From: Rhodovulum sulfidophilum
GTDB lineage: Bacteria; Pseudomonadota; Alphaproteobacteria; Rhodobacterales; Rhodobacteraceae
Assembly (NCBI GenBank): GCA_003241785.1
Contig: QFPW01000009.1
Span: forward strand, 62,001-126,000
Length of the DNA stretch: 64,000 nucleotides
Direction: 5' to 3'
Below the pieces are notes generated by a model. The model made no database searches, was not told the origin of the DNA, and was given only the letters and a program-made list of their open reading frames with translations. The translations under genes and the position numbers were made by a program. Of this stretch, positions 33,430-39,526 are shown piece after piece (position 1 is the stretch's first letter; each line of letters starts with the position of its first letter).

Positions 33430-33645
33430 ATGATCGAACTCGTGTTCATCGCCTGTCTCAACGTCAATCCCGCCGCCTGCGAGCAGAAGACGCTGTCCTA
33501 TGTCGAGGAAGGCGCGGGGGATCCCTCCGGCGTCTGCATGCGGCGCGCGCAGCCGGAGCTCGCCGCCTGGGCGGGAACCCATCCCGCGTTCCATATCGCC
33601 TCCTGGACCTGCGCGGATTCGGACGATCGCAAGGTCGACATCTGA
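33430..33645 (+). CDS. Second small Cys4 protein
   Basis: A 71-residue protein starting MIELVFIACLNVNPAACEQ, with cysteines at 9, 17, 36 and 61. It is closely related to the protein at 32385 (shared MIELVF-ACL, C-x7-C, AQPELA-W, HP-x4-IA-W-x-C). The short N-terminal hydrophobic stretch is not a normal signal peptide. It sits 154 bases upstream of the formaldehyde dehydrogenase gene in the same direction. Two paralogous copies flanking one exported gene point to a duplicated component of the relay system. Function unknown. Confidence 0.75.
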   Translation: MIELVFIACLNVNPAACEQKTLSYVEEGAGDPSGVCMRRAQPELAAWAGTHPAFHIASWTCADSDDRKVDI

Positions 33646-33740
33646 GCGCGCCGCGCGCCGTCTTCGGACCAAAGTCCTATCAGACCCGGCCGGAATAAGG
33701 TTGTAAGAACCTCCCCGTCGCCCGATTGTCGGCCCGAATT

Positions 33741-33759
33741 GCACGGGATTTTCCCGTGC
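33741..33759. promoter_or_regulatory. Palindrome GCACGGGA-TTT-TCCCGTGC before flhA
   Basis: A perfect 8-base inverted repeat with a three-base centre, 41 bases upstream of the formaldehyde dehydrogenase start codon. Position and symmetry fit an operator, or a hairpin in the 5' leader. The CGGGA...TCCCG core resembles the element at 32250, which may mean one regulator acts on both. Confidence 0.45.
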
Positions 33760-33799
33760 CCGGCCGGCAGCCGGACAGGAAGGCCAATCGGAGGGAGCC

Positions 33800-34930
33800 A
33801 TGAAGACACGCGCCGCTGTAGCATTCGAGGCGGGCAAGCCGCTCGAAGTGACGGAGGTCAATCTCGCGGGGCCCAAGGCCGGCGAGGTTCTGATCGAGAT
33901 CAAGGCGACCGGCCTTTGCCATACCGACGAATTCACCCGCTCGGGCGCCGACCCGGAGGGTCTCTTCCCGGCGATCCTCGGCCACGAGGGCGCGGGCGTC
34001 GTGGTCGAGGTCGGCCCCGGCGTCACCACGGTGAAGCCCGGCGACCACGTGATCCCGCTCTACACCCCGGAATGCCGCGGCTGCCCCTCCTGCCTCAGCC
34101 GCAAGACCAACCTCTGCACCGCGATCCGCGCGACCCAGGGGCAGGGGCTGATGCCGGACGGCACCACGCGCTTCACCACGCTCGACGGTGATCCGATCCA
34201 CCATTACATGGGCTGCTCGACCTTCTCGAACTTCACCGTGCTGCCGGAGATCGCCGTGGCGAAGGTCCGCGAGGACGCGCCCTTCGACAAGATCTGCTAC
34301 ATCGGCTGCGGTGTCACGACCGGCGTCGGCGCGGTGATCAACACCGCGAAGGTCGAGATCGGTTCCACCGCGGTGGTGTTCGGGCTCGGCGGCATCGGCC
34401 TCAACGTGATCCAGGGCCTGCGGCTCGCCGGCGCCGACATGATCATCGGCGTCGATCTCAACAACGACCGCAAGGCATGGGGCGAGAAGTTCGGGATGAC
34501 CCACTTCATCAACCCGACCGAGATCGGCGAGGACATCGTTCCCTATATCGTCAACCTCACCAAGCGCGGCGCGGACCAGATCGGCGGCGCGGATTACACC
34601 TTCGACTGCACCGGCAATGTGAAGGTGATGCGCCAGGCGCTCGAATGCTCGCATCGCGGCTGGGGCAAGTCGGTGGTGATCGGCGTGGCGCCGGCGGGCG
34701 CGGAGATCTCGACCCGCCCGTTCCAGCTCGTGACCGGCCGCCAGTGGCTCGGCACCGCCTTCGGCGGCGCCCGCGGCCGCACCGACGTGCCGCGGATCGT
34801 CGACTGGTACATGGAAGGCAAGATCCAGATCGACCCGATGATCACACATACGATGCCGCTCGAGGACATCAACAAGGGCTTCGACCTGATGCACCACGGC
34901 GAGTCGATCCGCGGCGTCGTCATCTACTGA
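33800..34930 (+). CDS. flhA: S-(hydroxymethyl)glutathione dehydrogenase (class III alcohol dehydrogenase)
   Basis: A 376-residue zinc-dependent enzyme that oxidises S-hydroxymethylglutathione to S-formylglutathione with NAD+. The catalytic zinc ligands are in ATGLCHTDEF and LGHEGAGVV and a later cysteine in IGCGVTTG; the structural zinc is bound by PECRGCPSCLSRKTNLC. The NAD site is VFGLGGIGLNV. GCTVFGGARGR-like GTAFGGARGRTDVP is typical of the class III glutathione-dependent branch. GGAGGGAG precedes the ATG. It acts on the adduct made with help from Gfa (23915) and on formaldehyde produced by XoxF (35388). The name flhA follows Paracoccus use; frmA or adhC are equivalents. Confidence 0.95.
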   Translation: MKTRAAVAFEAGKPLEVTEVNLAGPKAGEVLIEIKATGLCHTDEFTRSGADPEGLFPAILGHEGAGVVVEVGPGVTTVKPGDHVIPLYTPECRGCPSCLSRKTNLCTAIRATQGQGLMPDGTTRFTTLDGDPIHHYMGCSTFSNFTVLPEIAVAKVREDAPFDKICYIGCGVTTGVGAVINTAKVEIGSTAVVFGLGGIGLNVIQGLRLAGADMIIGVDLNNDRKAWGEKFGMTHFINPTEIGEDIVPYIVNLTKRGADQIGGADYTFDCTGNVKVMRQALECSHRGWGKSVVIGVAPAGAEISTRPFQLVTGRQWLGTAFGGARGRTDVPRIVDWYMEGKIQIDPMITHTMPLEDINKGFDLMHHGESIRGVVIY

Positions 34931-34986
34931 GTCGGGACCGCCCGGACGCGCCGCGGCGCGTCGGGGCCTCCCAGCCGGCTTTTTCG

Positions 34987-35018
34987 CGCGCCTCCCCGCG
35001 ATCCCGCGGGGAGGCGCG
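34987..35018. terminator. Strong hairpin after flhA
   Basis: A perfect 14-base stem (CGCGCCTCCCCGCG with CGCGGGGAGGCGCG, four-base loop) 57 bases after the flhA stop codon. No T tract follows, so it may be a factor-dependent or processing-stabilising 3' end rather than a classic terminator. Confidence 0.55.
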
Positions 35019-35194
35019 TCGCGTTTCGGAGGCGCGCCCGCCGGCCGGGTCGGGCGGGCGGGCGCGGCGCTCCGCGCCGGGACGCTGGGCCCCTTAATAT
35101 CCATGTAAAACAGAGGCTTGACCGGGTGCGGCGGCCTGGTCCAGGGCGCGGGATTCGACCCGTACTACTTTATGCCTATTACGTGGCTTTGGTA

Positions 35195-35224
35195 TTGACC
35201 GCGTCGGTGCGGCGGCCGTTATAT
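35195..35224 (+). promoter_or_regulatory. Candidate xoxF promoter
   Basis: TTGACC (35195-35200) and TTATAT (35219-35224) separated by 18 bases, the best sigma70-like pair in the 457-base region 34931-35387. Transcription from about 35232 would give a leader of some 155 bases before the xoxF ATG, which has GGGAGGG just upstream. No other gene is seen in this region. Confidence 0.5.
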
Positions 35225-35387
35225 GCCCTAAAAGAACGGGGATAAATGTCACTGGCACAGATGGCATTACCCCTCAGGGGAGGATGGGCCCGAGGCCGGA
35301 TCGCGACAAGCCACCCTTGGTGGCGCGCCGTTTCGCCTCGACCTGCTCTCCCCCGCGCTGATGAAAACAGCCTAGTGGGAGGGTTAG

Positions 35388-37193
35388 ATGATCAAGTACG
35401 CATTGCCGGCCGCGGCGACGCTGCTGCTTACGAGCGGCATCGGCGTCTTCGCGAATGAGAGCACGCAGGAGGCGATCAGCGACTCCAAGAACTGGGCGAT
35501 CCAGACCGGCGACTACGCGAACCAGCGGTATTCGAAGCTCGACCAGATCACCAAGGACAACGTCAAGGACCTGCGCGTGTCGTGGACCTTCTCGACGGGC
35601 GTGCTGCGCGGCCACGAAGGCTCGCCGCTGGTGATCGGCGACGTCATGTACGTCCATACGCCGTTCCCGAACATCGTCTACGCCCTCGATCTCAACAACG
35701 AAGGCAAGATCCTCTGGCGCTACGAGCCGCAGCAGGACCCGAACGTGATCGGCGTGATGTGCTGCGACACCGTGAACCGCGGCCTCGCCTACGCCGACGG
35801 CATGGTCTTCCTCAGCCAGGCCGACACCACCGTCGTCGCGCTGGACGCGAAGACCGGCGAGGTGAAATGGAGCGTCAAGAACGGCGATCCGGCCAAGGGC
35901 GAGACCGCCACGGCGACCGTGATGCCGTTCAAGGACAAGGTCCTCGTCTCGATCTCGGGCGGCGAGTTCGGCGTGCAGGGCCACGTCACCGCCTACAACA
36001 TCGCCGACGGCTCGCTCGCCTGGCGCGCCTATTCGGTCGGTCCGGACGACCAGCTCCTGTTCGACCCGGAAAAGACCACCGTGCTCGGCAAGCCGGTCGG
36101 CGCGAACAGCTCGCTCGACAGCTGGGAAGGCGATCAGTGGAAGATCGGCGGCGGCACCACCTGGGGCTGGTATTCCTACGACCCGGACCTGAACCTGATC
36201 TACTACGGCTCGGGCAACCCCTCGACCTGGAACCCGTCGCAGCGGCCGGGCGACAACAAATGGTCGATGACGATCTTCGCGCGCGACGCGGATACCGGCG
36301 TGGCGAAATGGGTCTACCAGATGACCCCGCACGACGAATGGGACTATGACGGTGTCAACGAGATGATCCTCGCGGATCTCCCGATGGACGGCCAGACGGT
36401 CAAGGCCCTGGTCCACTTCGACCGCAACGGCCTCGCCTACACGCTGAACCGCGAGAACGGCGACCTGCTCGTGGCCGAGAAGTACGACCCGGCGGTGAAC
36501 TGGACCACCGGCGTCGACATGGACCGCAACTCGCCGACCTTCGGCCGGCCGGCCGTGGTGTCGCAGTATTCGACCGAAGCCAATGGCGAGGACGAGAACA
36601 CGACGGGCATCTGCCCGGCCGCGCTCGGCACCAAGGACCAGCAGCCCGCTTCCTTCTCGCCGAAGACCGGCCTCTTCTACGTGCCGACCAACCACGTCTG
36701 CATGGACTACGAGCCGTTCCGCGTGAGCTACACCGCCGGCCAGCCCTATGTGGGCGCGACGCTCTCGATGTACCCGGCCCCGAACAGCCATGGCGGCATG
36801 GGCAATTTCATCGCCTGGGACGCGACCAAGGGCGAGATCAAGTGGTCGCTGCCGGAGCAGTTCTCGGTCTGGTCGGGCGCGCTCGCGACCGCCGGCGACG
36901 TGGTCTTCTACGGCACGCTCGAAGGCTACCTGAAGGCGGTCGACTCCGAGACGGGCAAGGAACTCTACAAGTTCAAGACCCCGTCGGGCATCATCGGCAA
37001 CGTGATGACCTACGAGCATGGCGGCAAGCAGTACGTGGCGGTGCTCTCGGGCGTCGGCGGCTGGGCCGGCATCGGTCTCGCGGCCGGTCTCACCAACCCG
37101 AACGAAGGCCTCGGAGCCGTGGGTGGATACTCCGCGCTCAGCGACTACACCGCCCTCGGCGGTCAGCTGACCGTGTTCTCGCTGCCGGACTGA
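35388..37193 (+). CDS. xoxF: Lanthanide-dependent PQQ methanol dehydrogenase XoxF
   Basis: A 601-residue periplasmic quinoprotein (signal peptide about 1-22) with an eight-bladed propeller of W motifs. It oxidises methanol to formaldehyde and reduces cytochrome c. Adjacent cysteines 125-126 (VMCCDT) form the ring disulfide over PQQ. Metal ligands are Glu193 (GGEFG), Asn277 (GSGNPS) and the catalytic Asp319 in HDEWDYDG. Asp321, two residues on, is the extra aspartate of XoxF enzymes that binds a rare earth ion; calcium-type MxaF has alanine there. The cytochrome, XoxJ and CW-motif genes follow directly. No mxa genes are in the window. Confidence 0.97.
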   Translation: MIKYALPAAATLLLTSGIGVFANESTQEAISDSKNWAIQTGDYANQRYSKLDQITKDNVKDLRVSWTFSTGVLRGHEGSPLVIGDVMYVHTPFPNIVYALDLNNEGKILWRYEPQQDPNVIGVMCCDTVNRGLAYADGMVFLSQADTTVVALDAKTGEVKWSVKNGDPAKGETATATVMPFKDKVLVSISGGEFGVQGHVTAYNIADGSLAWRAYSVGPDDQLLFDPEKTTVLGKPVGANSSLDSWEGDQWKIGGGTTWGWYSYDPDLNLIYYGSGNPSTWNPSQRPGDNKWSMTIFARDADTGVAKWVYQMTPHDEWDYDGVNEMILADLPMDGQTVKALVHFDRNGLAYTLNRENGDLLVAEKYDPAVNWTTGVDMDRNSPTFGRPAVVSQYSTEANGEDENTTGICPAALGTKDQQPASFSPKTGLFYVPTNHVCMDYEPFRVSYTAGQPYVGATLSMYPAPNSHGGMGNFIAWDATKGEIKWSLPEQFSVWSGALATAGDVVFYGTLEGYLKAVDSETGKELYKFKTPSGIIGNVMTYEHGGKQYVAVLSGVGGWAGIGLAAGLTNPNEGLGAVGGYSALSDYTALGGQLTVFSLPD

Positions 37194-37273
37194 TCTCCGG
37201 CGGACCGAGGCCCGGGACGCGCGTGCTTGGGGAGTAGCGACGCGGCCGGACCTTGAGGCAACGGACCAGAAGG

Positions 37274-37298
37274 GGGCGGGACACCTCGTGTTTCGCCC
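37274..37298 (+). other. Stem-loop between xoxF and its cytochrome gene
   Basis: GGGCGGGACAC pairs with GTGTTTCGCCC across a CTC loop, an 11-base stem with two G-U pairs (RNA on the plus strand only). It is followed by TCTTGCTT, not a T run. It could attenuate read-through or shield the xoxF transcript 3' end so that xoxF mRNA outnumbers that of the cytochrome. Confidence 0.45.
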
Positions 37299-37392
37299 TC
37301 TTGCTTGGAACGGCGCAAGCCTCGAACCGTTTCAAGGGGCGGAGACCCTGTCGAAACCGAATTGATTTAGCAGGGTCTCAGGGAGGACCAAG

Positions 37393-37926
37393 ATGATCCA
37401 AGCCAAAACGCTCCGTATCGCGCTCTGTTCGGCCGCCGCGCTGGCGCTCGCCCTTCCGGCATCGGCCCAGGACGTGAAGCTCACCCCGGAGCAGGAAACC
37501 GCGAACATCACCGCCGCGTCCGAGGTGGACGGCAAGTGGTTCACGGCCGAGGACATTCCGACCTTCAAGATCGCCGAGGACGGCACGGTCGACTGGTACA
37601 CCTTCTCGGGCTTCCGGCGCTACAACGCGGAATGCTCGGTCTGCCACGGCCCGGACGGCCAAGGCTCCACCTACGCGCCGGCGCTGGCGAAATCGGTCCT
37701 GCGGCTCGACTACTACGACGTGATGGGCATCGTCGCGGGCGGCAAGCAGGAAGGCAATCTCGTGATGCCGGCGTTCGGCGACAACAAGAACGTCATGTGC
37801 TATCTCGACGACATCTACGTCTATCTCAAGGCGGTCGGCACCGGCGCGATCCAGCGCGGCCGCCCGGCGAAACGCGCGGACAAGCCGGAAGCCTACGTGG
37901 AACAAGAAAATGCGTGCATGGGTTAG
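37393..37926 (+). CDS. xoxG: Methanol-metabolism cytochrome c (XoxG / cytochrome c553i type)
   Basis: A 177-residue exported cytochrome (signal peptide 1-25, PASAQD). The single haem site is CSVCH (Cys81, Cys84, His85), and Met125 in GNLVMPAFG is the probable sixth ligand. Two extra cysteines, 136 (NVMCYLDD) and 175 (ENACMG), give the four-cysteine pattern of the methanol-related c-type cytochrome family. It takes electrons from XoxF and passes them to the respiratory chain. A GGGAGGA site precedes the ATG. It overlaps the start of xoxJ by 17 bases, so the two are coupled. Confidence 0.92.
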   Translation: MIQAKTLRIALCSAAALALALPASAQDVKLTPEQETANITAASEVDGKWFTAEDIPTFKIAEDGTVDWYTFSGFRRYNAECSVCHGPDGQGSTYAPALAKSVLRLDYYDVMGIVAGGKQEGNLVMPAFGDNKNVMCYLDDIYVYLKAVGTGAIQRGRPAKRADKPEAYVEQENACMG

Positions 37927-38755
37927 CCGGGGCGCGACGCTCGCCGCCGCGCTCCTCGTGGGTGGGCCGCTGATGGCCCAGCCCACGGATCTCGTGTCGC
38001 GGACCGCCTTCCGGGTCTGCGCCGACCCCGCCAACGCGCCGGAAAGCATGAAGGACGGCACCGGCTTCGAGAACAAGATCGCCGAGCTGATGGCCGAGAC
38101 GCTGGGCCGGCCGCTCGAGTATTTCTGGTCGCCGATGGCGATGGGCTTCGTGCGGCGCACGCTGCTGAGCTACAACTGCGACGTGATCATCGGCTTCGCC
38201 CAGGGCGAGGACATGGTGATGACCTCGAACGCCTATTACACCTCGACCTACGGGCTCGTGACCCGGTCCGACGGCGACCTCGCCGACGTGACGACGCTCG
38301 CCGATCCGCGGCTCAAGGGGCGGCGGATCGGGGTCGTCGCGGGCACGCCGCCGGCGAGCTATCTCGCCGACTATGGCCTGCTCGGCACCGTCCAGGGCTA
38401 CAATCTCAACGTCGACCGCCGGATCGAAAGCCCGAACGAGGACATGCTGGCGGCGGTGGAGGCGGGCGATCTCGACATCGCGGTGCTGTGGGGGCCGATC
38501 GCGGGGCCGCTGGTGAAACAGTCGGGGCAGGCGCTCACCTTCGTCCCCCTCATCAACGAGCCGAAGCCGGAGGGCGCGCCGCGACTGTTCTATCGCGTGT
38601 CGATGGGCGTGCGGAACGGCGAGGACGTGTGGAAGCGCGAGCTGAACTCCGCGATCCGCAAGGTCCAGCCGCGGATCGACGAGATCCTGCGCGAGGCGGG
38701 CGTGCCGCTGCTCAACGACATGGGGACGGCGCCGAAGCCCGAGGTCTCCCAATGA
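37910..38755 (+). CDS. xoxJ: XoxJ, quinoprotein-associated periplasmic binding protein
   Basis: A 281-residue protein of the type II periplasmic-binding fold (signal peptide about 1-23). Features are FRVCADPANAPESMKDGTGFENKIAELMAE, the hinge region RIGVVAGTPPASYLADYG, and the conserved SPNEDMLAAVEAGDLDIAVLWGPIAG. XoxJ (like MxaJ) accompanies xoxF and xoxG. It is thought to help assemble or activate the dehydrogenase and not to serve an ABC transporter. It overlaps the cytochrome gene at its start and the next gene by four bases (ATGA), so the operon is tightly packed. Confidence 0.93.
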   Translation: MRAWVSRGATLAAALLVGGPLMAQPTDLVSRTAFRVCADPANAPESMKDGTGFENKIAELMAETLGRPLEYFWSPMAMGFVRRTLLSYNCDVIIGFAQGEDMVMTSNAYYTSTYGLVTRSDGDLADVTTLADPRLKGRRIGVVAGTPPASYLADYGLLGTVQGYNLNVDRRIESPNEDMLAAVEAGDLDIAVLWGPIAGPLVKQSGQALTFVPLINEPKPEGAPRLFYRVSMGVRNGEDVWKRELNSAIRKVQPRIDEILREAGVPLLNDMGTAPKPEVSQ

Positions 38756-39522
38756 CCGCCCGCGCGGCCGGGGCGCTCCTGCTGAGCGCGCTGGCCGCGC
38801 TGTCGGCCCCCGCCGACGCGAGGGCGCAGCAAGCGCCGGCCCCTCCCGTCCTGGCGCCGGGCGGCGCCGAGCCCGGCGCGGCGCCCCCTGTGGATCGCCC
38901 CGCCGAGGTATCGCCCGCGGCCGAGGTCGCGCCGCCGCCGGCCGCGCAACGCGAGGCGGCCCCGGAGCGATCCGCGCCGCCGCCACCGCGCCCGGCCGGG
39001 CCGGGCCCGCTCGCCAAGCCCGGGGTCGTCCCGGAACCCGAGGGCTATCACGGCGAACCCTATCGCGCGCCGGTCCCGGCCACGCTGCGCGGCGCGGAGG
39101 TGATCGGCGATCCCGCGGCGCATGCGCTGTGGCGGGCAGGGGTGCCCTTCCTCGATCTGCTGCCGACCGCGGTGAAGCCCGCGAACCTGCCGCCGGGCAC
39201 GCTCTGGCGCGATCCGCCGCATGCCACGATCCCGGGCGCGCTCTGGCTCGCCAACACCGGCTATGACGCGCTCGACCCCGACACGGAGCGCTATTTCCGC
39301 GCGGCGCTCGAGCGCGCCTCCGGCGGGCGCGCGGACGCGCCGCTGGTCTTCTTCTGCGAGCGGGACTGCTGGATGTCCTGGAACGGCGCGAAACGGGCGA
39401 TCGCCCAGGGCTATACGCGGGTGTTCTGGTATCCCGGCGGCACCGACGGCTGGGCCGCGAACGACTGGCCGCTCGAGCCGGTCAGGCCCTACGCGCCGGA
39501 GCCCGCCCCGGGCGCGCCCTGA
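38752..39522 (+). CDS. PQQ-dependent catabolism-associated CW-motif rhodanese-like protein
   Basis: A 256-residue exported protein. A signal peptide (about 1-25) is followed by a long proline- and alanine-rich linker (about 28-100). The C-terminal rhodanese-like domain contains FFCERDCWMSWNGAKR, the hallmark of the family that accompanies PQQ dehydrogenases. The cysteines (C-x3-C-W) sit where rhodanese has its active loop. The role may be thiol or sulfur transfer in the periplasm, possibly with the SoxYZ-like carrier at 30226, but no activity is established. It is the last gene of the xoxFGJ operon and converges with opgH four bases away. Confidence 0.88.
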   Translation: MTARAAGALLLSALAALSAPADARAQQAPAPPVLAPGGAEPGAAPPVDRPAEVSPAAEVAPPPAAQREAAPERSAPPPPRPAGPGPLAKPGVVPEPEGYHGEPYRAPVPATLRGAEVIGDPAAHALWRAGVPFLDLLPTAVKPANLPPGTLWRDPPHATIPGALWLANTGYDALDPDTERYFRAALERASGGRADAPLVFFCERDCWMSWNGAKRAIAQGYTRVFWYPGGTDGWAANDWPLEPVRPYAPEPAPGAP

Positions 39523-39526
39523 GGGG

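Noticed and set aside
35246..35458. A 70-residue frame between the xoxF promoter and xoxF
   Set aside because: It overlaps the xoxF start, has no ribosome binding site or recognisable feature, and its sequence looks non-coding.
37200..37219. A further member of the GTAGGG repeat family after xoxF
   Set aside because: Only GGCGGACCGAGG (12 bases) matches; the second arm is missing, so at best it is a decayed copy.
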